This document shows positions 1 through 7,914 of a stretch of 14,811 bases of DNA, piece by piece. The position numbers and the translations under genes are program-made. Source of the DNA: CALEUX01 sp964608615 (lineage in GTDB: Bacteria > Bacteroidota > Bacteroidia > Bacteroidales > Marinilabiliaceae); the NCBI GenBank assembly GCA_964608615.1, contig CAZSQG010000090.1:1-14811 (forward strand), in the 5' to 3' direction. How positions within the stretch are numbered: position 1 is the first letter of the stretch; each line of letters starts with the position of its first letter. The notes under the pieces are model-generated. The model did not search any database and was not told where the DNA came from. It saw nothing but the letters and a program-made list of their open reading frames with translations.

Positions 1-54
1 CAGCGACCCCCTGATTATGAGTCAGGTGCTACTAACCAACTGAGCTATGGGCCC
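1..54 (-). tRNA. tRNA with CAT anticodon (Met, or Ile2), 3' part cut off by window edge
   Basis: Read on the minus strand, the acceptor arm begins GGGCCCA at position 54, followed by T8, A9 and a D-arm starting GCTC with the loop sequence AGTTGGTTAG. The anticodon stem CCTGA/TCAGG encloses the loop CTCATAA, giving anticodon CAT. The variable region and the first T-stem bases (GCTG) are present; the T-loop and 3' acceptor strand lie outside the window. The D-stem has a C13/T22 mismatch. A CAT anticodon can belong to elongator Met, initiator Met or the lysidine-modified Ile2 tRNA. The A-rich loop and lack of the initiator features argue for elongator Met or Ile2, and the missing half prevents a firm choice. 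Confidence 0.9.
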
Positions 55-89
55 CAAAACAAACTCTAAAGGTTGTTTTTTTGTGAGTG

Positions 90-119
90 CAAAAATACAA
101 AGAAATTGCAATATTCAAA
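90..119 (-). promoter_or_regulatory. Bacteroidota-type promoter for the tRNA
   Basis: On the minus strand, TTTG (119-116) is followed after 18 bases by TATTTTTG (97-90). This matches the TTTG / TAnnTTTG consensus known for the primary sigma factor of Bacteroides. Transcription would start near position 83, about 30 bases before the tRNA 5' end. The match is exact in both elements with normal spacing. Confidence 0.6.
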
Positions 120-340
120 CACCCATTTAACAAATATAGGCAGTTTGATAAAAGAAAAGCGTTTTTTTTATTTTAATTCCAGAGCCCAATGAATAAATAG
201 GAATAAGGATAAATTTCAGAATTAATCAGTGATACCGCAAGACTATTGATGTTTATACTTTGTCTTTGTGTTTCTCTGAGTTGTTCTTTGTGCATTTTTA
301 GGTTGTTTTTTGAGTAAACCTATCTTATTATCTTTTGTAA
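120..340. other. Noncoding stretch between tRNA and HAD gene
   Basis: AT-rich spacer within the 326-base gap between the tRNA (ending 54) and the HAD gene (starting 381). Apart from the two promoters at its ends I see no ORF, strong hairpin or repeat in it. Confidence 0.5.
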
Positions 341-372
341 TTTGTCACTTTAATTCTCAGCAACTAACTTTG
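341..372 (+). promoter_or_regulatory. Bacteroidota-type promoter for the HAD gene
   Basis: TTTG (341-344), 20 bases, then TAACTTTG (365-372): an exact match to the TTTG / TAnnTTTG consensus. The -7 element ends only 8 bases before the ATG at 381, so the predicted transcript has almost no 5' leader. The bases between are all A, and no Shine-Dalgarno sequence could fit. Confidence 0.6.
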
Positions 373-380
373 AAAAAAAA

Positions 381-992
381 ATGGATTATCTCAAAGGCAT
401 TACTGCTATTGTTTTTGATTTGGGAGGTGTGATTGTGGATTTGGATGTAGAAAAATCGCGTAATCAATTATCAGTTCTGTTGGGCATTGAACAACCTCAA
501 CTATATTACTCAAACCATCACATCCCACTTTTTTCCGATTATGAGATTGGCAATATCTCATCCAATGAATTTGTGGATGGATTGCTAAAACAATCGGTTA
601 ACGGTACCACTCGGGAAACCATCATTAGTGCATGGAATTCCATGTTGGTTGATATTCCTGTGAGGCGTGTAAAAATGCTTGAGAAGCTGGGCCAGAGCTA
701 CCGGTTATTTGTTTTGAGCAATACCAATTCAATTCACGTTGACCGGTTTGAGAATATGGCGCCGGGATATGACAAACTAAGCAAATTGTTTGAATTGGTT
801 TATTATTCTCATCTTATTGGTTATCGCAAACCCGATAAAAGAGCCTTTGAAGCGGTTGTAAACGGCAGCAAACTGGAGGTAGCAAAAACATTGTTTATAG
901 ATGACCTTGAAGCAAATATTGATGCAGCAACCTTGTTAGGGTTTAAAACCCTGCACATTAAACCGGGGATGGATGTTGCTGATTTTTTTTAG
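381..992 (+). CDS. HAD superfamily phosphatase, YihX-like
   Basis: A 203-residue cytosolic hydrolase of the haloacid dehalogenase superfamily, subfamily IA, probably a sugar-phosphate or other small phosphomonoester phosphatase. Motif I is F-D13-L-G-G-V with D13 as the nucleophile. The usual second Asp (D+2) is Gly, as in E. coli YihX and relatives, which have DLGN. Motif II is V-L-S113-N-T, motif III is K150-P-D, and motif IV is F-I-D174-D175 binding Mg2+. The helical cap lies between motifs I and II (about residues 20-95), and length is normal for the family. The start is fixed by the promoter directly upstream. The gene is monocistronic and converges on the SPOR lipoprotein gene. The substrate cannot be read from the sequence; YihX itself acts on glucose-1-phosphate. 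Confidence 0.85.
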   Translation: MDYLKGITAIVFDLGGVIVDLDVEKSRNQLSVLLGIEQPQLYYSNHHIPLFSDYEIGNISSNEFVDGLLKQSVNGTTRETIISAWNSMLVDIPVRRVKMLEKLGQSYRLFVLSNTNSIHVDRFENMAPGYDKLSKLFELVYYSHLIGYRKPDKRAFEAVVNGSKLEVAKTLFIDDLEANIDAATLLGFKTLHIKPGMDVADFF

Positions 993-1072
993 ACAAGAGA
1001 TTCGTATCATCTCAGAGCTAAATATTTTTACTCCTTTATGCCTGTCTTTTTGCCGATCCGAGCTTTTGTTTA

Positions 1073-1507
1073 TTACTTTTTTACCAATAACCACACGTCT
1101 TCTTTACCGGGCAAGCTTCTTTCACTGTTAAGGGTTTGCAAGGCTTCGCCCCAATTATTGAACGACATGTAAGAGACTTTGTAAAAATTGCTGTTGACTC
1201 CCTGTTCACGGGTAAGGATTTCGGCAGGCAATCCCTGATCAAGTAATGTTTTCTGGTGGTTTTCGGCATTAGACATGTTGGAGAAACTTGCAGCAATCAG
1301 AAAATACTTGTCGTTGACAGAAGGTCCTGTTTCTATTGGAGCCTGGATTTCTTCTTCGGTAAATATTGGATCATTAATTGTATCGGGTTCTTCGGCTTCA
1401 ATAGGGTTCTCCTGTTGAATCGGTTTAGGAGCAACTTTCTCAGTTTTTTTGTTACATGCTGAAAAACAAAAGCCAGCAAAGAATATAAAAATGACAATTT
1501 TTACCAT
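1073..1507 (-). CDS. SPOR-domain lipoprotein
   Basis: A 144-residue protein with a lipoprotein signal peptide (hydrophobic residues 4-17, lipobox F-S-A-C18) followed by N-K-K. With no acidic residues directly after the Cys, it lacks the Bacteroidota surface-export signal and probably faces the periplasm. Residues 20-65 form a Pro/Glu-rich linker. Residues 67-143 resemble a SPOR domain, beginning K-Y-F-L-I-A-A-S-F and containing a central helix and an F-Y-K-V strand, a fold that binds denuded peptidoglycan at division sites. SPOR domains diverge strongly, so the assignment rests on pattern and length. It stands alone, upstream of nothing on its strand, and lies downstream of the response regulator gene after a 91-base gap, so it could be read with that operon or separately. 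Confidence 0.8.
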   Translation of the reverse strand: MVKIVIFIFFAGFCFSACNKKTEKVAPKPIQQENPIEAEEPDTINDPIFTEEEIQAPIETGPSVNDKYFLIAASFSNMSNAENHQKTLLDQGLPAEILTREQGVNSNFYKVSYMSFNNWGEALQTLNSERSLPGKEDVWLLVKK

Positions 1508-1598
1508 CGGGAGTAATATTAAGTTAAGGTTTTACATTTCTCCGAAATTTAGAACTTTTTAGTTAGAATTGTCAAATAAATCTTTGTTTAGTAATTGT

Positions 1599-2300
1599 TC
1601 AATCAACAAATTTGTATCCAACACCTTTGATGGTTCTGATGAGGTCCTGTCCAATCTTTTCACGTAGTTTTCTGATATGCACATCAATGGTGCGATCGCC
1701 AACGATTATATTATCACCCCAGATCGAACTATAAATATCATCACGGGTAAAAACCTTATCGGGCTTAGAAGCCAGGAGCGATAACAATTCGAACTCTTTT
1801 TTAGGAAGGACCATCTCTTGGCCTGAAGCAGTAACCACATAACGTTCCTTGTCGATAATAAGCGAGCCAAAGGTTATAACGCCATTTTCAGTAGTTGACT
1901 GAACAGCTCCGGGAGTTCGAAAGCGCTTTAGCAACGCTTTGGCTCTTGAAACAAGAACTTTTGGTTTAATAGGTTTTGTAATGTAATCGTCGGCACCAAC
2001 CTCAAATCCGGCAATTTGAGAATAATCTTCGCCTCGTGCTGTTAAAAAGGCTACCAACGTATCTTTAAGTATGGGGAGTTTTTTTATTTCTTCACATGTT
2101 TCAATTCCATCCATTCCGGGCATCATAACGTCCAGAATGATGAGGTGAGGCAAGGTGTCTAACGCAAGTTTAATGGCATCAGGTCCATTTTGAGCTGTAA
2201 ACACTGCAAATCCTTCTTTTTTCAGGTTGTAACTGAGAAACTCAAGGATGTCAGGTTCATCATCAACTAAGAGAATTTTGTAACTATCCAGATCAGTCAT
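1599..2300 (-). CDS. OmpR-family response regulator, PhoB-like
   Basis: A 233-residue DNA-binding response regulator. The receiver domain (about 7-125) has the acidic pair D13/D14, phospho-acceptor D57 in L-D-V-M-M-P-G-M-D-G, T87 and K109 of the T-K-P motif. The winged-helix domain (about 138-232) contains the recognition-helix region G-D-R-T-I-D-V-H-I-R-K-L-R and the C-terminal wing G-V-G-Y-K-F. Length equals PhoB (about 229 aa). The ATG lies 2 bases after the stop of the histidine kinase gene, so the two are translationally linked and form a cognate pair. The neighbouring divergent phosphate transporter and the PHO-box-like repeats between them suggest phosphate control. This role is inferred; OmpR-family regulators cannot be told apart by domain content alone. 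Confidence 0.92.
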   Translation of the reverse strand: MTDLDSYKILLVDDEPDILEFLSYNLKKEGFAVFTAQNGPDAIKLALDTLPHLIILDVMMPGMDGIETCEEIKKLPILKDTLVAFLTARGEDYSQIAGFEVGADDYITKPIKPKVLVSRAKALLKRFRTPGAVQSTTENGVITFGSLIIDKERYVVTASGQEMVLPKKEFELLSLLASKPDKVFTRDDIYSSIWGDNIIVGDRTIDVHIRKLREKIGQDLIRTIKGVGYKFVD

Positions 2301-2302
2301 GT

Positions 2303-3346
2303 TTAGCTATTTTTTATTTTATTTTTTTGTAAAGTAAAAGTAAATGAAGTTCCTTTTGCCGAAGAACTGTTTACATTAATGGTTTGTTTATGTGCTTCAA
2401 TGATGTGTTTAACGATGGCCAATCCAAGGCCTGTTCCTCCCTGGTCGCGCGAACGACTTTTATCAACGCGGTAAAAGCGTTCAAAAATTCGTGGAAGATC
2501 ATTTTCGGGAATTCCGATACCGTTATCGCGTACCTGAACCAATATAACATTGTCCATATCGTAAAAACTCACTGTTGTTTTACCCCCTTTTTTTCCATAA
2601 TTGATGGAGTTAACAACTAAGTTACTTATTACCTGGAAGATTCGTTGTTTATCGGCATAAACCATGGTATTACGGTCGGCGGTATTCCCGAAACGAATAG
2701 TGATTCCTTGATTGTTTGCCCTGATTTCCTGAAGATCAAGCACATCTTCAACAAGATTGTAAATATTGAATTTTTCATAATTTAGTTCAAGCTCTCCCGA
2801 TTCAAGTTTGGCAATTGCTTCCAAATCGTTGATAATGGTTATCATCCGGTCGATGCTTTTCTCAGTCCGTTTAAGGTAGAGCATATTGATGTTAGGATCT
2901 TCAATACCACCCTCCAAAAGGGTTAGAATAAATCCCTGAATATTGAATACAGGTGTTTTAAGTTCATGTGAAACATTTCCCAAATATTCTTTTCTGTATT
3001 TTTCAAGTTCACGAAGCTGTTGAATTTCCTGTGTTTTACCTTTCATCCAGCTTGTAACCTCCTGATCGGCTTGTGAAAAAGGATCTTTTTCGGGACTTAG
3101 TATTTCACTTTGAGTAGGTTTAAAATTGTGAATGGCTTTATAAATAGGTTTAATCTTTGCGTAGATAAAGGAATTAATGAAATAATTAACAATGTAAAAA
3201 CCCAGAGCCGTAAAAAGCGGTATCGTTATAAGAAACGATAAAATCTGGTTTGCGAACAGATTGTTAATGAGGAAAAAAATTATGGACAAAGCCAAAAATG
3301 TTAGGGTAATATACCCTGCAACTCTTTGAGGTGCTATGGACTTCAT
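2303..3346 (-). CDS. Sensor histidine kinase, PhoR-like, with minimal sensor region
   Basis: A 347-residue inner-membrane kinase. Two TM segments (about 11-30 and 36-57) are joined by only about six residues, so there is no periplasmic sensor domain. About 60 residues of linker follow, too short for the PAS domain present in E. coli PhoR (431 aa). The HisKA box is N-V-S-H127-E-L-K-T-P. The ATPase domain shows the N box (V-I-S-N-L-V-V-N-S), G1 (D-N-G-I-G-I-P), F box (I-F-E-R-F-Y-R) and G2 (G-G-T-G-L-G-L-A). It is the first gene of the operon and is followed 2 bases later by its response regulator. All catalytic residues are present. The H box and F box are typical of the PhoR group. The signal is unknown; it probably comes from a membrane or cytosolic partner. 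Confidence 0.92.
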   Translation of the reverse strand: MKSIAPQRVAGYITLTFLALSIIFFLINNLFANQILSFLITIPLFTALGFYIVNYFINSFIYAKIKPIYKAIHNFKPTQSEILSPEKDPFSQADQEVTSWMKGKTQEIQQLRELEKYRKEYLGNVSHELKTPVFNIQGFILTLLEGGIEDPNINMLYLKRTEKSIDRMITIINDLEAIAKLESGELELNYEKFNIYNLVEDVLDLQEIRANNQGITIRFGNTADRNTMVYADKQRIFQVISNLVVNSINYGKKGGKTTVSFYDMDNVILVQVRDNGIGIPENDLPRIFERFYRVDKSRSRDQGGTGLGLAIVKHIIEAHKQTINVNSSSAKGTSFTFTLQKNKIKNS

Positions 3347-3546
3347 AAGTGTTTTTTCTGTAATAATTCTTTTAAACGATCACTAATTAATGTATTTATA
3401 AGAATTGAAATAATATTATCCCTGCTTCCACTCCTCGTTTCCCTAAAGATATCATGCAAGTTATCTCCCTATGTGAAATAAAAAGTGTTCTTAGGTAACC
3501 TGCTAAACAAAATAGCGTTGATTATTAATTACTCAAACAATAAATA

Positions 3547-3554
3547 CAAAAATA
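3547..3554 (-). promoter_or_regulatory. Possible -7 element for the kinase/regulator operon
   Basis: On the minus strand this is TATTTTTG, an exact TAnnTTTG match about 200 bases upstream of the kinase start. No TTTG -33 element is found at the right distance, so it is a weak call. The PHO-box-like repeats at 3600-3628 lie about 50 bases upstream of it on this strand. Confidence 0.25.
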
Positions 3555-3599
3555 GAGTATTTTGATTTCATTAATAAGAGCTTGGCATTCAATAGTCAA

Positions 3600-3628
3600 T
3601 GTTAAGTTAGTGTTAATTAGTGTTGTTG
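3600..3628. promoter_or_regulatory. Three direct repeats, PHO-box-like
   Basis: Three tandem units start at 3600, 3611 and 3621: TGTTAAGTTAG, TGTTAATTAG and TGTTGTTG. The spacing of 11 and then 10 bases is one helical turn. OmpR-family regulators such as PhoB bind 11-base direct repeats made of a conserved 7-mer plus an AT-rich spacer, and this block has the same plan though not the E. coli sequence. It sits in the 411-base gap between the kinase and the divergent phosphate transporter, so it could act on either. The rest of that gap (3347-3757) holds no ORF. Confidence 0.45.
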
Positions 3629-3680
3629 TCTGATATATAACATTTATAAAGTAATTTTGATTGATAAACTTTATAAAACC

Positions 3681-3736
3681 TAATGTAAATTTAATGTTCA
3701 GGGATTTAATTCTATGGATTTCTCCTGCTATTTTTG
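3681..3736 (+). promoter_or_regulatory. Transporter promoter with upstream 11-base repeat
   Basis: TATTTTTG (3729-3736) matches the -7 consensus and ends 21 bases before the transporter ATG. The -33 position has only TTTA (3705-3708), a one-base mismatch. Just upstream, TAATGTAAAT (3681) and TTAATGTTCA (3691) place the shared AATGT at 3682 and 3693, an 11-base period. With a start site near 3743 these repeats fall at about -61 to -46. A regulator bound just upstream of a poor -33 element is typical of activation by PhoB-type proteins. Confidence 0.45.
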
Positions 3737-3757
3737 TGAACTAAAACATTAAGTGTA

Positions 3758-6034
3758 ATGTTTCAAATTTGGATTTTAGTTATTTTGTTATCATTTCTGT
3801 CTGTTCTGCATCTTGTTGTAGGAGTGTCTAACGATGCCGTGAATTTTTTGAATTCAGCCATTGGCTCGCGGGTTTCATCGGGTAAGGTTGTTTTGTGGGT
3901 GGCAGGTGCTGGATTACTCGTAGGTACTTTTTTTTCAGGTGGAATGATAGAAACTGTCCGTACAGGTGTTATTTATCCTCAAAGCTTCTATCTTACTGAA
4001 TTACTGGTTTTTTTTCTGGCTGTTGTAATTGTTAATGTCATATTAATCGATAGTTTCAATACAATTGGATTCCCAACATCTACTACTATTGCTGTTATTT
4101 TTAGTCTTGTAGGAGGAGCCCTGGCCCTGGCTATGTTAAAGGGTACTATGGGTTTAAGTTATTCTTCATTTATTAATATCAACGGTGTTTTTCAGATCTT
4201 TGCCGGAATTCTTATTTCAATATTTTTGGCTTTTATTTTGGGGGCTTTTGTTCAGTTTATTTCTCGTGTTGTTTTTACTTTTCGGTTTAGGGGTCAATTC
4301 ACTTTTTTCTTTGCTTTAGCCGGGGCATTGGCAGTTACGTGTATCTTATTTTTGATATTTAAAAAGGGTATGGGAGGATTCTTTCCGGGAGATGATTTAA
4401 TTAGGGTATTCCCTTTTAATGGTGTTGAGATGCTGATGTTTATTTTTGTGGTGTTTTTTTTGATTTTTCTGGGGTTAAGCGTATTTTTTAGTATTGATAT
4501 TCCCAGGCTGGTGGTGTTTTTCGGCACTTTTGCTCTGGCTCTTTCTTTTGCAGCCAACGATTTGGTTAATTTTATAGGCCTACCCTTAATGGGAATTGAA
4601 AGTTTTAAAGCTTTTTTATCTGCACCGGGCAGTAATGCGGATGTGTTTGAGTTAGTATTTTTGAATAATGGCTGGAATAGTTCACATTATTTTAACGATT
4701 GGGTTTATACTGCTATTTTTGTTATTACAGGAATTGTAATGATTTTGACCATCTTTTTATCGAAAAAATCTACTTCGGTTACTGAAACAGAGATATATCT
4801 TGGCCGACAAGCCCCAGGTCAGGAAAGGTTTGAACCTTCTCCTCTTTCCAAGCTAATGGTTCGTAATTTTTTACAGTTCTATAAATGGATTGATGGATTG
4901 TTACCTTCATCGGTTGGCGCTTTTATTTCTTCAAGATATAAACGTGATGAAAATTCCGAAAAAAAAGCAAATCATGATGAGGGAGTGTATTTTGACACCA
5001 TTAGGGCATCAGTAAATCTTGTGGTGGCCAGCTTGTTAATATCTATTGGTACTTATCTTAAATTTCCGCTCTCCACTACTTTTGTGGTCTTTATGGTTTC
5101 AATGGGGAGCTCACTTGGCGACCAGGCCTGGGGACGCGAGAGTGCCGTTTATAGAATTTCGGGTGTGTTATCTATTTTGGGAGGCTGGTTTGTCACTGCT
5201 TTTCTGGGTTTTGCGGGTGCTTTTATTTTAACAATTATTCTTTGGTGGGGTGAATCTATTGCAACAGTGATTGTTTTTCTTCTTACGGTTGTGTTTTTAT
5301 GGCGAACTACTGTTGCTCATAATCGTAAATTGGCCAAATTAAAAGCCCAGAAACAGATTTTTAATAATGAAGCAGTTGAAATAATCGAATGGTTTCGCGT
5401 CTCAGGAAGCGACAAACTGCGATATGGATTATTGGAAGTTTCAAAAATTTACTTTCTTATTTTACATGGTTTGATGGACGAAAGCATTAAGCATGTACGT
5501 GAAGGTTCTGAGAAAGCATTATTGTTGCAAAAAACACTTAAAAATTTTAAGTCAGAATTGTTTAGGGCATACAGTAAGTTACCTGATAAATCGCAGGATG
5601 CCGGACTTTTATTTATTCAGGCTCTGGATTATCTCACAGAGTTGTCGAATACTCTTAATATTATGGCACCTCTGGTTTATACGCATATCGAAAATCAGCA
5701 TAAAGGATTAACGTCCTCTCAGATTAACGACGTGAAACTACTTCTTGATGAGATGTCCTCATTCTTTAACTATATGATTCATCTTGAAAAGGATAAGCAG
5801 TTTGATGATATGATTGTAATAAAGCGTCTTCAAAACAGTGCAATGGATTTAATTGAGGATTTTAGAAGCGCCCAAATAAGGCGAATACGAGCAGGGGAGG
5901 GTAAAACCAGAGTTAACGTTATCTATATGGAAGTGCTTGGCGAAACAAAAAATTTGCTGATTTATTCTTATAATCTGTTTCAGGCTTTGAGCGATTTTCA
6001 TTTGAATACCAAAGGCGGGATAATGGGTTATTAG
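3758..6034 (+). CDS. PiT-family inorganic phosphate transporter with PhoU-like C-terminal domain
   Basis: A 758-residue inner-membrane protein importing phosphate with a coupled cation. The first PiT repeat has the signature G-V-S-N25-D-A-V-N-F (22-30) and P-T-S-T-T (106-110). The second repeat has A-A-N-D268-L-V-N-F (265-272) and P-L-S-T-T (437-441). About ten or more hydrophobic segments span residues 3-335 and 415-515, interrupted by a charged cytosolic loop (about 336-412). Residues 521-758 are a soluble, helical, charged domain resembling the PhoU-like helical bundles attached to some phosphate transporters. E. coli PitA is about 500 aa, so the extra 240 residues are this tail. It lies divergent from a PhoR/PhoB-like pair. 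No pst or phoU genes are in the window. The transporter assignment is firm; the PhoU-like label rests on helical pattern only. Confidence 0.9.
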   Translation: MFQIWILVILLSFLSVLHLVVGVSNDAVNFLNSAIGSRVSSGKVVLWVAGAGLLVGTFFSGGMIETVRTGVIYPQSFYLTELLVFFLAVVIVNVILIDSFNTIGFPTSTTIAVIFSLVGGALALAMLKGTMGLSYSSFININGVFQIFAGILISIFLAFILGAFVQFISRVVFTFRFRGQFTFFFALAGALAVTCILFLIFKKGMGGFFPGDDLIRVFPFNGVEMLMFIFVVFFLIFLGLSVFFSIDIPRLVVFFGTFALALSFAANDLVNFIGLPLMGIESFKAFLSAPGSNADVFELVFLNNGWNSSHYFNDWVYTAIFVITGIVMILTIFLSKKSTSVTETEIYLGRQAPGQERFEPSPLSKLMVRNFLQFYKWIDGLLPSSVGAFISSRYKRDENSEKKANHDEGVYFDTIRASVNLVVASLLISIGTYLKFPLSTTFVVFMVSMGSSLGDQAWGRESAVYRISGVLSILGGWFVTAFLGFAGAFILTIILWWGESIATVIVFLLTVVFLWRTTVAHNRKLAKLKAQKQIFNNEAVEIIEWFRVSGSDKLRYGLLEVSKIYFLILHGLMDESIKHVREGSEKALLLQKTLKNFKSELFRAYSKLPDKSQDAGLLFIQALDYLTELSNTLNIMAPLVYTHIENQHKGLTSSQINDVKLLLDEMSSFFNYMIHLEKDKQFDDMIVIKRLQNSAMDLIEDFRSAQIRRIRAGEGKTRVNVIYMEVLGETKNLLIYSYNLFQALSDFHLNTKGGIMGY

Positions 6035-6144
6035 CTTGGACTGAAACATATTGGTTACTCTTTTGATTGATTTATGATTTTTCTGTTATTGAGGATTTTG
6101 GTTACGTAAAATTATTTTATAAAGGAAAACGAAGTAAATCTGAT

Positions 6145-6152
6145 TACCTTTG
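6145..6152 (+). promoter_or_regulatory. Probable -7 element for the ABC-F gene
   Basis: TACCTTTG is an exact TAnnTTTG match 26 bases before the ATG at 6179. No TTTG is found about 20 bases upstream; the nearest is at 6097-6100, too far away. The 144-base gap after the transporter suggests that ABC-F has its own promoter. Confidence 0.4.
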
Positions 6153-6178
6153 CGCTTTGAATTTAAATGCTTTTTTGA

Positions 6179-7825
6179 ATGATTTCGATTGACGGATTGA
6201 CGGTTGAGTTTGGGGGAACCACTTTATTTAAGGACATATCATTTGCCATTAACGAGAAAGACCGAATAGCCCTGATGGGTAAAAATGGCGCAGGAAAATC
6301 TACTTTGCTGAAAATATTGGCCCGATTGCGTGAGCCTTCCGCGGGTCGTGTCTCTGCTCCGCAGGATACAGTAATAGCATATCTGCCACAACATTTGATG
6401 ACTGAAGACAATCGCACTGTTTTTGAAGAAACATCTCAGGCCTTTGCCAATATTAATGCTATGCAGGAACAGATTGAGGATTTAAACAATCAGCTAAGCA
6501 CACGTACCGATTACGAATCGGATGAGTATTACCAATTGATTGAGCAGGTTTCTGTTTTGAGCGAAAAATTTTACGGAATTGAAGAGGTTAATTACGAGGC
6601 AGAGGTAGAAAAAATTCTTTTGGGTCTTGGTTTCAAGCGTGAGGATTTTATGCGTCCAACAAGTGAATTTAGCGGTGGCTGGCGTATGCGCATTGAACTG
6701 GCAAAAATTCTGTTGCAAAAACCCGATCTAATATTATTGGATGAGCCAACTAACCATCTCGATATTGAATCGGTTCAATGGCTTGAAGAGTTTTTGGTTA
6801 GTAGTGCCAAAGCTGTAATGGTTATCTCGCACGACCGTACTTTTGTTGATAATATTACCACTCGTACCATTGAAATTACTATGGGACGTATATACGATTA
6901 TAAGGTTAATTATACCAAATATCTTGAGCTTAGGAAGGAACGTAGAGAGCAACAACAAAGGCAATATGAAGAACAGCAAAAAATGATTGCTGATAATCAG
7001 GATTTTATCGATCGCTTTAAAGGAACTTATTCAAAAGCGAATCAGGTTCAAAGTCGTTTACGTATGCTCGAAAAATTGGATATTGTTGATGTTGATGAAG
7101 AGGATTCTTCGGCATTGAGGTTAAAATTTCCCCCATCGCCTCGTTCGGGAGCATATCCTGTGTCCATGGAAGGTTTACAAAAGAATTATGATGAGCTCTC
7201 GGTTTTTACCGATGCTTCGCTAACAATTAAACGTGGAGAGAAAGTTGCTTTTGTTGGCCGTAATGGTGAAGGAAAATCAACTCTGGTGAAATGTATCATG
7301 AACGAGATAGATTTCAAAGGAAAACTTACGTTAGGGCACAATGTAAAAATTGGATATTTTGCTCAAAATCAGGCGTCATTACTGGATGAAGAGTTAACAG
7401 TGTTCCAAACTATTGATGATGTGGCACGTGGAGAAATCCGTACTAAGATCAGAGATATTTTAGGAGCATTTATGTTTGGAGGCGATAGTATTAGCAAGAA
7501 AGTTAAGGTGCTTTCGGGAGGAGAGCGTTCAAGACTGGCTATGATAAAGCTGCTGCTTGAACCTGTTAACTTGCTCATTCTTGATGAGCCAACCAACCAT
7601 TTGGATATAAAAACAAAGGATATTCTGAAAAGTGCGTTGAGCGATTTTGACGGTACGCTGATATTAGTTTCTCATGATAGAGACTTTCTTGATGGATTGG
7701 CTGAAAAGGTTTTTGAAGTTGGCAATAAACGCGTTAAAGAACATCTGGGTGATATTCACAGCTTTTTGCGCACAAAGAAAATGGATAACCTTAAGGAGAT
7801 TGAGCGAAATCTGTCGAAAAACTAA
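6179..7825 (+). CDS. ABC-F family ATPase (ribosome-associated translation factor)
   Basis: A 548-residue soluble protein with two ABC ATPase domains in one chain and no membrane segment, the hallmark of ABC-F proteins that bind the ribosomal E site. Domain 1 has Walker A G34-K-N-G-A-G-K-S, signature F-S-G-G-W-R-M-R (164-171), Walker B L-I-L-L-D-E189-P and switch His218. Domain 2 has Walker A G360-R-N-G-E-G-K-S, signature L-S-G-G-E-R (445-450), Walker B L-L-I-L-D-E470-P and His499. The inter-domain linker (about 245-320) is charged and helical, as expected for the P-site-tRNA interaction motif. An arm insertion is present around residues 92-140. Both catalytic Glu are intact. Length fits EttA/YbiT-like housekeeping members; an antibiotic-resistance role is possible but nothing specific supports it. 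Confidence 0.93.
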   Translation: MISIDGLTVEFGGTTLFKDISFAINEKDRIALMGKNGAGKSTLLKILARLREPSAGRVSAPQDTVIAYLPQHLMTEDNRTVFEETSQAFANINAMQEQIEDLNNQLSTRTDYESDEYYQLIEQVSVLSEKFYGIEEVNYEAEVEKILLGLGFKREDFMRPTSEFSGGWRMRIELAKILLQKPDLILLDEPTNHLDIESVQWLEEFLVSSAKAVMVISHDRTFVDNITTRTIEITMGRIYDYKVNYTKYLELRKERREQQQRQYEEQQKMIADNQDFIDRFKGTYSKANQVQSRLRMLEKLDIVDVDEEDSSALRLKFPPSPRSGAYPVSMEGLQKNYDELSVFTDASLTIKRGEKVAFVGRNGEGKSTLVKCIMNEIDFKGKLTLGHNVKIGYFAQNQASLLDEELTVFQTIDDVARGEIRTKIRDILGAFMFGGDSISKKVKVLSGGERSRLAMIKLLLEPVNLLILDEPTNHLDIKTKDILKSALSDFDGTLILVSHDRDFLDGLAEKVFEVGNKRVKEHLGDIHSFLRTKKMDNLKEIERNLSKN

Positions 7826-7858
7826 TCCCAGATTTGTAAAATTACATTGACCGGTATT

Positions 7859-7904
7859 TATAACGGGATGACATTAGCATGAAAGTTAATATCATCCCGT
7901 TATA
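7859..7904. terminator. Perfect 13-bp inverted repeat between convergent genes
   Basis: TATAACGGGATGA (7859-7871) pairs perfectly with TCATCCCGTTATA (7892-7904) around a 20-base loop. It lies 33 bases after the ABC-F stop and 26 bases after the end of the minus-strand gene 7930-8289. On the plus strand it is followed by AGTTTTAAAG, a short T-run, so it probably ends ABC-F transcription and may also serve the opposite strand. Confidence 0.6.
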
Positions 7905-7914
7905 GTTTTAAAGA

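Noticed and set aside
997..1013. GAGAT / ATCTC hairpin after the HAD gene as a terminator
   Set aside because: Only five weak base pairs with a 7-base loop and no following T-run. The 80-base convergent gap has no convincing terminator.
4294..4557. 87-codon open frame on the minus strand inside the phosphate transporter gene
   Set aside because: Fully antisense to a conserved transporter sequence, with a low-complexity Lys/Thr/Asn-rich translation and no promoter; a shadow frame.
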